Assembly: GCA_963575745.1 (NCBI GenBank)
Contig: CAUYUJ010000665.1
Coordinates: 81,501-110,874 of the forward strand
Origin: Prorocentrum cordatum
Taxonomy: Eukaryota; Sar; Dinophyceae; Prorocentrales; Prorocentraceae
DNA length: 29,374 bases
Direction: 5' to 3'
Shown: positions 21,209 to 29,374 of the stretch, one piece after another
How the letters are laid out: each line of letters opens with the position of its first letter
Numbering within the stretch: position 1 is the stretch's first letter
Made by a program: the position numbers and the translations under genes
Notes under the pieces: generated by a model
What the model was told of the DNA's origin: nothing
Databases searched by the model: none
Seen by the model: only the letters and a program-made list of their open reading frames with translations

Positions 21209-21864
21209 ATGTGTGAGGATTCCTCACAAATGGAAGCGTCACCAGAGAAGTCTGACAGCAGATTACTTGACATGAACTCCCTACTAGATTCGTGGGCCCC
21301 TCAAACTTTCAGCATCTTGACGCACATGCCTCGCAGTGCGGTGCCCGCCTACTGTGAGCCATGACGCGGGGCAATGGGGAGGCCAGGCGCCCTCCGCACA
21401 TGTCAATCGCACATGCCAGACACTCTCACCAAGAAGCTTGTCGCGGGGGGGCGCAACCAAGGGCCCTCCAGAAGGGCCCCCGTGGGCCATGGGGTTCACC
21501 GAACGATTTCGGGCCAAAACCCTCCCCGGCACCTCCCCGGCACCGGCGTCAGGGTTGCCCCTCACGGCACCCCGGGCGACCCCGGCACCCGGGAGCCCCC
21601 CTGGGCGACCCCGGCACCCAGGTTTCCCCTGGCACCCTCCCCCTTGGGAGCGCTGGTTCTCAAACTGCTCCTGCCCTCGCCATTCCTCCCTGTCCCGTGC
21701 CCTTCCTCCTTCTCCTCCTCCTCCTGCGCCCCTCCCTCCTCCACTTCCCCCTTCCTCCTCTCCCTCTGACGCCTCCCCCCGCCATCCCATTGTGCAAAAA
21801 TATCCTGGCGAGATGATATATTGTGAATGCCGTCGTTGTGAGCATCGCCCTCGGTAAGCTCCCT
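21209..21864. other. Unrecognised spacer
   Basis: Mixed sequence with short CCCCGGCACC/GGCGACCCCGGCACC repeats (21530-21620) and a CTCCTCCT-rich part (21690-21780). No gene recognised. Confidence 0.4.
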
Positions 21865-22350
21865 GTGGAGCCACGAGCCGTGTGAGCGGTGTGCCGTAAT
21901 GGAGGCGGCGGTGCCATGCGGACCCTGCCACTGGGGCCTTCGGCGGCGCTCCCGATGGGGCCACGAGCCGTGTGAGCGGTGTGCCAACATGGAGGCGGCG
22001 GTGCCATGCGAACCCTGCCACTGGGGCCATCGGCGGAGCTCCTTCTGGGGCCACGAACCGTGTGACGGGTGTGCCGACATGGAAGCGGCGGTGCCATGCG
22101 AACCCTGCCACTGGGGTCTTCGGCGGAGCTCCTTCTGGGGCCACGAACCGTGTGAGCGGTGTGCCGAAATGGAGGCGGCGGTGCCATGCGAACCCTGCCA
22201 TCGAGGCCATCGGGGAAGCTCCCTATGGTCCCTATGGGGCCACGAACCGTGTCAGGGGTGTGCCGAAATTTAGGCGGCGGTGCTATGTGAACCCTGCCAC
22301 TGGGGCTTTCGGCGGAGCTCCCTATGGGCCCGCGAAACATTTGAGGGGTG
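21865..22350. repeat. ~90-bp tandem repeat, about 5-6 units
   Basis: GGGGCCACGA(G/A)CCGTGTGAGCGG recurs near 21868, 21957, 22047, 22137 and 22236, with CATGGAGGCGGCGGTGCCAT after it. Because the unit is near 90 bp, several frames stay open. One plus frame gives a Cys/His-rich 30-residue repeat (CEPCHWG then GHEPC(E/D)xC), and a minus frame gives FAWHRRLHVGTPLTRFVAP repeats. Which, if any, is translated is unknown. Confidence 0.85.
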
Positions 22351-22700
22351 TGCCGAAATAAGCATGCGGAAGCAGCGGCCACTTCAGGTCACGGCATCTC
22401 CGAGCCGAGAGATCCGACGACGTGTCAAGCGAAATGGGCTGGACCACCTCTCGTGTAGCGTCTGGGAGCCCAGAATTGCGAGGATGTCTCAGGAGGAGCG
22501 GGCCGGACTATCGCAGATCCGGTCTCCTCAAAACGCAAACTTGTGACGATCTATCATGCGAAACGGGCTGGACCACCTCAGCATTTGGATCATATCTCGA
22601 CGCGCGGGCCTCTCGGGCTGCACTCGTTCTTACCATACCAACGCCCCCTGGCACCGGCTGGGCGACCCGGGGACGCCCCACAACAAATCCTTTATGCCAC
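22351..22700. other. Spacer with GGGCTGGACCACCTC duplicated
   Basis: GCGAAA(T/C)GGGCTGGACCACCTC occurs at about 22428 and 22558. No gene recognised. Confidence 0.4.
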
Positions 22701-22830
22701 CAACAAACGAGAACCTCCCATATGCATATCCCAAACCCTGGATACCCGCCCTCTTCGTCTTCGATCGTACCCCCTTTTGGGGGGTATATTCATTCCCTGC
22801 CACGAGTGTTTGGTGAAGCCCGTGGAAACG
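22701..22830. repeat. Diverged module A of composite repeat
   Basis: CCCAAACCCTGGATACCCGCC, CTCTTCGTCTTCGATCG and TTTTGGGGGGTAT match module A at 12520-12590 and 14390-14450. Confidence 0.8.
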
Positions 22831-23400
22831 AAGGGTACCAGACAACAGGGGGGAATGAGGACGAAGGGATCGGAGGAAGGGAGGGGGGGGCAATAATGAG
22901 GGAGGACGATGATTTGCGCTGCGAGTGGCGATTCAGCTTGCGCCACGGCTTGCGCCAGCCACTCCAACACAGGTTAACAATAAGTACCGCCATGGGTCGC
23001 GCCATAAACAGCGCCACGTACCGCCCCCTTGAAAGAGCATATCGTGGATACCCCCACGGGGGGGACGTACAGCTGCGAACTGGTGTCAGAAACAAATTCC
23101 GTGGGAACCCTGAAAAGAAGCGGGATGTTGGAAGAGTGGGGCGGAAAGATAGTGAGAACTGCAACCGTGTCGAGAGGAGCGCGGGAATGTGGAGCGGATT
23201 GGGATGGAATGGACAAGAGAAGGGTCTCAGGAGGAGGAGCGGCAAGGAGTGGAGAAGAGGAACCGGGAGGAGTGCGGAGGAGCGGGGGGCGCACGGAGGA
23301 ATCTGGAGGAGGGACTGGGAATAATTTGGGAGAGATGCAGAATGCGAGCGGAAAGGGGTGGAGATTGTTCAATAAATTGTAAGGAAGTATCGGGCGGGAG
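22831..23400. other. Unrecognised, AG-rich stretch
   Basis: Purine-rich plus strand (AGGAGGAGCGG, GGAGAAGAGG). Frames of 115-150 codons occur on both strands with no recognisable domain. It lies where modules A and the 21-bp array should be adjacent, so it may be an insertion within a composite repeat. Confidence 0.35.
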
Positions 23401-23404
23401 CCGT

Positions 23405-24415
23405 TGTTGGCGCGGGCCACGACGGGCGCGAACGAGCGGAGGCCCCGAAGGGCATACGTTTAGGGGGCCGCAAAGGGCAGCGACGGAGCCGCTGAGGGCA
23501 GAAACGGGGCCACGAAGGGCAGAGAGGGGGCCACGAAGGGCGACAGCGGGGCCACGAAGGGCATGCATATGGGGCCACGACGGGCGCGAGCGAGCAGGGG
23601 CCACGAAGGGCATACATATATGGGGCCACTGAGCGCAGAAAGTGGGCCACGAAGGGCAGCGCGGGGGCCACGAATGGCGACAGCGGGGCGACGCAACGCA
23701 TGCGTATGGGACCACGAAGGGCGCGAGCGAGCAGGGGCCACGAAGGGCATACATATATGGGGCCACTGAGCGCAGAAAGTGGGCCACGAAGGGCAGCGCG
23801 GGGGCCACGAATGGCGACAGCGGGGCGACGAAACGCATGCGTATGGGACCACGAAGGGCGCGAGCGAGCAGGGGCCACGAAGGGCAATTAATCCAGGGCC
23901 ACAAAGGGCAGCGACGGGGCCGCTGAGGGCAGAAACGGGGCCACGAAGGGCAGAGAGGGGGCCACGAAGGGCGACAGCGGGGCCACGAAGGGCATGCATA
24001 TGGGGCCACGACGGGCGCGAACGAGCGGGGGCCACGAAGGGCATTCGTATATGGGGCCACAAAGGGCGACAGCGGGGCCACTGAGGGCAGAAACGGGGCC
24101 ACGAAGGGCAGCGAGACGGCCACGAAAGGCGACAGTGGGGCTACTAAAGGCATGCGTATGGGGCCACGACGGGCGACTTCGAGCGGGGGCCACGAAGGGC
24201 ATATAATGCGGGGCCACAATGGGCAGCGACGGGGCCACTGAGGGCAGCAACGGGGCCACGAAGGGCAGCGAGCGAAGGCGACCGCGGAACCAGTACGGGC
24301 AGCGAGGGGCATCGAAGGCAGCGAAGGGCAGCGAGCGGCGACTGCAGTCCCTAACGGGCTGGTCGGGCGGGCAGGCCCAGACGGGCGGGTCGAGCGGGCG
24401 GGTCGTTGAAGCGTA
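23405..24415. repeat. 21-bp-type minisatellite (GGGGCCACGAAGGGC), third array
   Basis: About 1 kb of GGGGCCACGAAGGGC units. A larger block from CATATATGGGGCCACTGAGC to the next GCATGCGTATGG occurs twice almost identically (23629-23730 and 23752-23850), a recent duplication of ~123 bp. Long frames on both strands are repeat artefacts. Confidence 0.92.
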
Positions 24416-24845
24416 AACTTTGCTTGAACCGAGAGGCAATATGTAGCGGGAGCCCGATTCCTGAGTGTCGAGGAGCGGCATCTGAATAAATTGTGAGGTC
24501 GTATCAAGCGGGAGCCGCGATTCGGTGGTAAGTTGTGAGGAAGTCCCAAGCGAGAGCGCGATTCTTCAATAAATTGTGAGGAAGTATCAAGCGGGAGCCG
24601 CGATCCGGTGGTAAATTGCAAGAAAATCCGAAGCGAGAGCGGAGCGCGATTCCTCAATACATTGTGAGGAAGTATCAGGCGGGAGCCGCTGTTGTTGTAA
24701 ACCGGGGGCCAACAACGCAGTTTGACCCTCAAGACTTTTTTTGATAAAAACAGGGTGCGAGCCCCGGGAAGGGCACTTCAATCGAAAGAAACAATGTGCA
24801 CCGGACGGGGGAGGTCAACAAAACTCTTCTTCAGAAATGAAAATT
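24416..24845. repeat. ~40-bp minisatellite and module B, third copy
   Basis: Units with GCGATTC(C/T)T(G/C)AATAAATTGTGAGGAAGT, then module B (24690-24840), as at 13610-14050 and 14895-15300. Confidence 0.88.
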
Positions 24846-24853
24846 CAACAACC

Positions 24854-24901
<48 letters not shown>

Positions 24902-24940
24902 CCAGCAGCAGCAGCAACAACAACAACAACAGCGACGCAA
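24846..24940. repeat. AAC/CAG triplet tract
   Basis: CAA/AAC triplets with a short CAG run, closing the third composite repeat. Confidence 0.95.
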
Positions 24941-25185
24941 CAAGCAGAATATGTACCACGGATTATCACTTTAGCCTTTAGCCACGCACCCAGGGACAGT
25001 AAATGACCGTTCGGCTCCCTCACTCTGATGAAAGGACTTGTGCACGAATCCCGCCAGCCCTCTGGGCTTCGGTGTTTCGGGAGTCAAATAGTCCAACCTT
25101 CTTCCCTTCGGGACGGGGTTCACTGGTCACTCCTCCCCCAACCCCACGCCAAAAGACTTCCCCCGCCTAGCCAGAAGCTTCCTGG
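24941..25185. other. Unrecognised spacer
   Basis: Mixed sequence, no gene or element recognised. Confidence 0.3.
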
Positions 25186-25545
25186 GGGCATCCTGGGGGC
25201 CGCTTAGGGGCCTACTGGGAGCATCTGGAAAAGCCATTTGTACGGCTATTCGGGGCATCGTTCGGACCTCTGGGGGCCTCCAGGGGCAGTTTGGACGCCA
25301 AGGATGCTGGACTCTGTCTTTTTCGAAACGGCTTGGGACCCTCTTGGGCCCCACTTGGGCCTCGTCTTGAGATCCCAGAAGTCACCACTGGTGACCTCCG
25401 GGGAGACGCCCTGGGCATCATCCGGGCCCGTTTGGGGGGCTCTCGCGAGGCCCTCTTGAGGCGAGAATGCAGTCTTTATGCACGTCCCTCCTGAGTTTGA
25501 ATGATGTCGGCATCTTGGACCCCTCTTGGGGCGCCGTGGGACCAT
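25186..25545. repeat. Degenerate GGGGCCTC/TTGGG array
   Basis: GGGGGC(A/C)TC, CTTGGGCC(C/T)CAC and TCTTGGGG words resemble 2926-3610 and 4640-4910. Confidence 0.7.
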
Positions 25546-26025
25546 CCTGCGCCGACATGGGGACGCCGTAGACGTCTCTCGTATCGGTTCGCTGTTTCGC
25601 GTGTCGTGTATCGTTCTGTCGTTCCGTTCGTCGGTTATCGTCGGGTCATGTCTCGCTTGTCTGGTCGTCACGGGCCGCCTTTGGGGGCGTCCTTCTTTTT
25701 CGTGCTGCGCGGGCAGCCAGCTGCTCCGTCCGTGAGGGCGCCTGGGCCGCAAGAGAGGCTCCGCCCAGCGTGCACTGCACAACGCTGCGCGCTGGGACGC
25801 CAGAGGGCCCACGCACAGAGGGAAGAGCGGCGAGGACCCTCTGCCTGACTGCGGCGGCTCCACCGTTGTGGCGCAGAGGGGGGGGGGCATCTCCGACGGG
25901 TGCCGCTCGCGGCAGCCGAGCCGACCGGGGCTTCGCTGGCTCGTGCTGCAGGAGCGCGCGGCGGGGCAGGCCCGCGAGGACCGACGAGGGCGCTGCGGGA
26001 GCGGGAGGGGGAGAGGGAGAGAACG
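25546..26025. other. Unrecognised spacer; TCGT-rich then GC-rich
   Basis: 25570-25670 is rich in TCGT/GTTCG words. The rest is GC-rich with open frames on both strands that continue into the GAG tract. No domain recognised. Confidence 0.35.
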
Positions 26026-26143
26026 ATGGAGGAGGAGGAGGAGGAGGAGGAGGAGGAGGAGAGGAGGAGGAGGAGATGGAGGAGGAGGAGGAGGAGGAGG
26101 AGGAGGAGGAGGAGGAGGAGGAGGAGGAGGAGGAGGAGGAGAG
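26026..26143. repeat. GAG microsatellite
   Basis: GAG/GGA triplets, purine on the plus strand, the opposite of the CTC tracts at 180-345, 4221-4314 and 9661-9721. Confidence 0.96.
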
Positions 26144-26638
26144 GGCGATGGAGTGGCTGGGGCGAGAGGCGGGAAGGGGGGACCGCAGGAGGCCAGCCGG
26201 CACGGGAGGAGCCATCGGCAGAGAGCTGGAGCCGTTTTAGGGCGACGGGCTGAAAGGGGAGGCACCGCAGGCAGCCAGGGGCCAACAGGGTGCGCCCGCC
26301 AATGCCCCATCGAATTCAACAGCTCGGAGTGGCTACAGTCGGGCGGGTGGCTTGACCACCCCTCGAAAAATCCGCGCCCTGCCCTGACACCTTCACTGCA
26401 GAAGCTGTGCCTAAGAAGGAGCTTATATGCGTAACAAGCTGAAGTCCCAAGTTCAGCAGCGACTGCTGCGAACGAGTGCAGGCTCAAAGCTCAAAGCTGA
26501 CACAAAGAAAGGCTGGGGCAAGGCTTCGGCACGGGACCTGTGGGAAATCGGCCAGCTCGCACCCCTCAGACCCCACGCTGGCTGGGAACTTTGCTCGGAG
26601 GTGTGCTTTCCCGTGTCAGGCTCCCCCCCTAAGCTTAA
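26144..26638. other. Unrecognised; weak plus-strand frame at 26427
   Basis: A plus frame from ATG at 26427 (MRNKLKSQVQQRLLRTSAGS) is less repetitive than most here and runs into the family C element at 26639. It shows no domain I recognise. It might be an exon fragment but is not supported well enough to call. Confidence 0.3.
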
Positions 26639-27042
26639 GTCGGGCGTGGCCCCCCACAGCGGGATCCGCGACGAAGAATGCAAAATACTCGAACAATACT
26701 CCAGAATGGTCAAAAACTACTCCAAACATAGTCCGCAGACTATGTTCTAAACTATTTCGGAATACTCCTCCTGTAGTAGAAGCCTCCTATATGGGGTCCG
26801 AGTGGATGGGGTCGGAGGATCTCGCCGAGTCGCCGATACATCGGCGATGCATCGGCCGATGCATCGGCGATGCATCGGCCATGCACTGGCGACGTCGGCG
26901 ATACATCCGCGACGTCGGCGTGAAGAAGATTTGGCCCCACATCGAGGCGCACCGCCGACGCATCGGCGAGGCGGCGCGATCCTCCGACCCCATCTACTCC
27001 GATCCCATCTGGGAGGCCTAGATGTAGAGGGGCAGGCCCGAC
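26639..27042. mobile_element. Family C TIR element, copy 1, containing a nested element
   Basis: The ends are GTCGGGCGTGGCCC and its inverse GGGGCAGGCCCGAC. Without the nested insertion (251 bp) the element is 153 bp, close to copy 3 (154 bp). The interior is AT-rich and shares CATAGTC, CAGACTA and CCTCCTGTAG words with copies 2 and 3. The flanks CTTAA and CTGAA differ at one base, so a duplication is only tentative. Confidence 0.78.
26777..27022. mobile_element. Family D TIR element nested in family C copy 1
   Basis: This 246-bp element has long imperfect inverted ends (GCCTCC, ATGGGGTCGGAGGATC and the inverse, about 45 bp). It is flanked by TGTAG at 26772-26776 and 27023-27027. Copy 3 of family C has the uninterrupted site CCTCCTGTAGAGGG, which shows the pre-insertion state. 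The core (26832-26915) repeats CGATGCATCGGC palindromes. Confidence 0.87.
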
Positions 27043-27240
27043 TGAACCCTGAGCGCCCGGCCTCCGCAACCAAAAGCCATCCGCGGCGCTGCTCGGGCCG
27101 CGCAGCCGGGCGGGTGGGCCTCCCGCTGGACCTGCCCGGGGCGGGCGAGCACGCGGCGGGGCAGACCCGCGAAGACGACGGCGACGGCGGCGCTCGGCGG
27201 CAGCAGACCTCGGGCGGGACGGCGGGAGAGAAAGAGAGAC
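27043..27240. other. GC-rich spacer
   Basis: A plus frame is open across this segment and in phase with the frame at 26427 if family C copy 1 is removed together with one flank repeat. The product is Arg/Gly-rich without a known domain. Confidence 0.3.
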
Positions 27241-27243
27241 TCT

Positions 27244-27324
<81 letters not shown>

Positions 27325-27393
27325 CCACCATCCTTCCCCCACCCCCCACCCTTCTCCCTCCTTCTCTCTCAGTGAGGACTCTTTCCCCCCCCC

Positions 27394-27426
<33 letters not shown>

Positions 27427-27510
27427 TTCAGTGAGGACTCTTTCCCCCCCCCCCTTATCTCTCTTTCTCCTTCAGTGAAGACTCTTTCCCCCCCCCCCCC
27501 TCTCTCTCAG
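27241..27510. repeat. CT tracts and repeated CAGTGAGGACTCTTTCCCCCC
   Basis: CT dinucleotides at 27241-27325 and 27398-27428. A ~55-bp unit with TTCAGTGA(G/A)GACTCTTTCCC then a C run occurs three times (27370, 27428, 27472). Confidence 0.9.
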
Positions 27511-27852
27511 AGAGGGAAGGGGGGGAGCGTGCTGGAGCAAAACCGGGGCGGGATGCGGGAGGGGGACGTCGCGGAGGGCCTGCCCGTGCTGCGCCGAAGC
27601 GGTGCGCGGCGCTGCCCGTCGACTGGGGCGCGAGGGCGAGCGGAACGCTCCGCCGGGCGTCCGCTCCGCGGCGCCGGGAAGGCGACTGCGCAGCCAGGCG
27701 AGGTGGTCCACGGCCCGAGAGAGGAGCGGCGAGGGCCCTCCGCCTGTCCGCCTCGCTCCAGCCGCCGGCGCGAGGGCCAGCTCCGACGAGTGCCTCTGCC
27801 AGGTGCAGCGGCACCGCGGGAGCCCAAGGGTTCCCCAGGCCCCCTCCCTCAG
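27511..27852. other. GC-rich spacer, no gene supported
   Basis: Open frames on both strands are composition-driven; no domain recognised. It ends CCCTCAG just before the GT of family C copy 2. Confidence 0.35.
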
Positions 27853-27980
27853 GTCGGGCATGCCCTCCTACGGGCGGATCCTGGAAGGAACATTAAAGAC
27901 AGTCAAAACATATTCAGACATAGTCAAGAGTAGTCGAAGAATCGTCCCCAGACTACTCTTAGTACAAGGACATGCCCGAC
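27853..27980. mobile_element. Family C TIR element, copy 2
   Basis: This 128-bp element begins GTCGGGCATGCCC and ends GGACATGCCCGAC. The AT-rich interior matches copies 1 and 3 (GGATCC, CATAGTC, CAGACTA). As an intron the junctions would read CTCAG/GTCGGG and ACTTACAG/GCGG, a canonical GT-AG pair. Confidence 0.78.
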
Positions 27981-28137
27981 TTACAGGCGGTGGACAGACC
28001 TCCCTTTAGTAAACCACCCTTTGGTGAAAACGGCCCAGGACCGAAACCGACGGACCTGGACCAGCAAAGATGACGGGCCGCGCGACCCCCTCGCGAACAG
28101 AGAACGGCCAACTTGCGAATCGGCGCGCCGGGGCAGG
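27981..28137. other. Spacer between family C and B elements
   Basis: No gene or RNA recognised. Confidence 0.3.
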
Positions 28138-28305
28138 AGGTCTTAACCAGCCTCGAACGTATCCCTATCCCTGAGATTAGCAAGCCAAAAGTCGACGACA
28201 CTCTTACAGATGCGCCCTCAGAAACGGAGGGAATCCCTAAGATCGGCACCGAGACGAGGCGATGCCAAGCATAGGGGTAGGGATATGTTCCAGGCTGGTG
28301 AGGTC
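28138..28305. mobile_element. Family B TIR element, copy 2, with duplication AGGTC
   Basis: The body is 28143-28300 (158 bp), flanked by AGGTC on both sides (28138-28142, 28301-28305). The left end ACCAGCCTCGAACGTATCCC matches the inverse of the right end of copy 1, and the interior shares GCCCTCA(A/G)AAA and GGGAA(C/T)CCCT(G/A)AGAT. Outermost bases are slightly decayed. No ORF. Confidence 0.85.
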
Positions 28306-28387
28306 TATCCGTCCCTCCGAACTTCATCCATCCCTCCCGAGGACCGCCCCTCCCGCGCCCCCCTGTCCACGGCCTCGGGCAGGGCGT

Positions 28388-28752
28388 GGGCCTCTCCCCC
28401 CCTCCTGCGGGCAGGCCACGGCGAGTTCGACGTCAGGAGTGCGGAGCGCCCCCTTCTGGGGGGCAGAGCACTCTCTCCGGAGGGGGGAGGGAGCGAGCGC
28501 TGAGACTGGCCCTGGGCCTCCCCTCCTGCGGGCAGGCCTCGGCGAGTTCGACGTCAGGAGTGCGGAGCGCCCCCCTCCTGGGGGGCAGAGCACTCTCTCC
28601 GGAGGGGGGAGGGAGAGAGCGCTGAGACTGGCCCTGGGCCTCCCCTCCTGCGGGCAGGCCACGGCGAGTTCGACGTCAGGAGTGCGGAGCGCCCCCTCTG
28701 GGGGGCAGAGCACTCTCTCCAGAGAGTGGAGGGAGAGAGCTCTGAGACTGGC
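28388..28752. repeat. ~123-bp tandem repeat, three units
   Basis: Units start near 28388, 28514 and 28636 (126 and 122 bp apart). Each has CTCCTGCGGGCAGGCC, GGCGAGTTCGACGTCAGGAG, CAGAGCACTCTCTCC and ends GAGACTGGC. Units differ at few positions. A partial fourth unit end (GAGAGCTCTGAGACTGGC) appears at 28938-28955, beyond family C copy 3. Confidence 0.92.
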
Positions 28753-28757
28753 GTGAG

Positions 28758-28911
28758 GTCGGGCCTGTCACCGTAAGGGGGATTTTGGATGAGAAACCAA
28801 AAATAATCCACTAACATTTCAAAAAAATGCTCTGATATAGACCAGAAATCGTTCCCAGACTATTTTTGTTACAATTTTTGATTATTCCTCCTGTAGAGGG
28901 ACAGGCCCGAC
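28758..28911. mobile_element. Family C TIR element, copy 3
   Basis: This 154-bp element with ends GTCGGGCCTGTC and GACAGGCCCGAC (12-bp perfect inverses) has an AT-rich interior. It interrupts the end of the 123-bp repeat array. No clear target-site duplication (GTGAG against ATAAA). It provides the empty site for family D. Confidence 0.82.
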
Positions 28912-29307
28912 ATAAAACTCCCCGCAGAGGGGAGGAAGAGAGCTCTGAGACTGGCGGCCCGACCGCGCAGCATGATCGTTCGGAGGTCCGCTCTGGTCTT
29001 CGTGGATCGGCGCTGTGGAGGAGCCGCCTTCGGGGGCCCCAGCGCCGACCCGAGAAATCCGCGCGGGCCTCCGAAAGTTGTGACGCTTGCGTCACGACTG
29101 CTCCCCGACCTCTGCAGAGACCTGGCGGCGCGCAGAGGGGGGCAGGGGGAGGGGGGAAGGCTTCCCAGAAGCGCCCCCGCTTCTCAGAGAAGGCGCGGGC
29201 CTCGCCTGCAGAGATGTGAGGCCGGCGCCATCTAACAAACAGCCTCCTTCTCAGAAGTCTTCCCCCCTCCCCCTGCCTGGACGGTTTCCCCCGGGGCCGT
29301 AGGCGAC
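28912..29307. other. Spacer, no gene supported
   Basis: Contains a hairpin at 29078-29101 (GTGACGC/GCGTCAC, 11-bp arms with one mismatch). Frames of up to 117 codons lack a recognisable domain. Confidence 0.35.
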
Positions 29308-29374
29308 ACGAGGAGGGGAGGAGGAGGAGGAGGAGGAGGAGGAGGAGGAGGAGGAGGAGGAGGAGGAGGAGGAG
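29308..29374. repeat. GAG/GGA microsatellite, runs off window end
   Basis: Pure purine triplets from about 29315 to the window edge, so the true length is unknown. Confidence 0.95.

Noticed and set aside
23227-24732. 501-codon minus-strand frame
   Set aside because: Same cause: it is the third 21-bp minisatellite array read without stops.

Overview
The window looks like nuclear DNA of a GC-rich eukaryote with a very large, repeat-laden genome. A dinoflagellate is the best guess, possibly a GC-rich one such as Prorocentrum (inference). The reasons are one recognisable split gene in 29 kb, huge amounts of simple and satellite sequence, and several families of short transposons with terminal inverted repeats (TIRs) and 5-bp target-site duplications (TSDs), one of them inside a coding exon like a dinoflagellate 'introner'. 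Nothing is bacterial: there are no operons, ribosome binding sites or dense ORFs. Most long open frames are artefacts of GC-rich DNA or of repeat units whose length is a multiple of three.

The one gene I can support is on the minus strand, from ATG at 11416 to TGA at 677. It encodes a patatin/cPLA2-like serine lipase of about 825 residues. Exon 1 (11416-10592) carries a possible signal peptide, two copies of a roughly 60-residue module, a Pro/Ala repeat, the oxyanion motif GAGTKS and the nucleophile motif SASGG. An intron of about 8.06 kb full of microsatellites follows. Exon 2 (2529-1010) carries the rest of the catalytic domain, including the DGG motif with the catalytic Asp. The C-terminal 44 codons are split from exon 2 by a 195-bp TIR element (815-1009) flanked by the 5-bp repeat ATGTT. 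Conceptual removal of the element plus one repeat gives a continuous frame to a stop. A second 195-bp copy (7642-7836) with its own perfect 5-bp repeat lies in the large intron.

Layout: 1-676, 3' flank with a CTC microsatellite and a hairpin; 677-11416, the lipase gene, whose intron holds minisatellites (2630-4910), CT tracts (4975-5253, 8610-9222), a very GC-rich block (5260-8570) and TIR elements of families A and B; 11417-12000, 5' flank with CA and CAAA repeats; 12360-15390, a composite repeat of about 1.87 kb made of AAC, GAC, a 21-bp minisatellite and a 40-bp minisatellite; 15720-18010, an array built on an ATCCTGAGGA-like word with a roughly 500-bp higher-order period; 18400-21210, a 151-bp satellite ending in a hairpin; 21865-22350, a ~90-bp repeat; 22700-24940, a diverged copy of the composite repeat; 25130-26150, decamer-like repeats and a GAG tract; 26639-28911, TIR elements of families C (three), D (nested in C) and B, with a 123-bp tandem repeat; 29308-29374, a GAG tract running off the end.

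No rRNA, tRNA, CRISPR or spliced-leader gene was recognised by eye. The most interesting content is the set of four short TIR families, three with clear 5-bp duplications, and the evidence that family A behaves as an intron-generating element.
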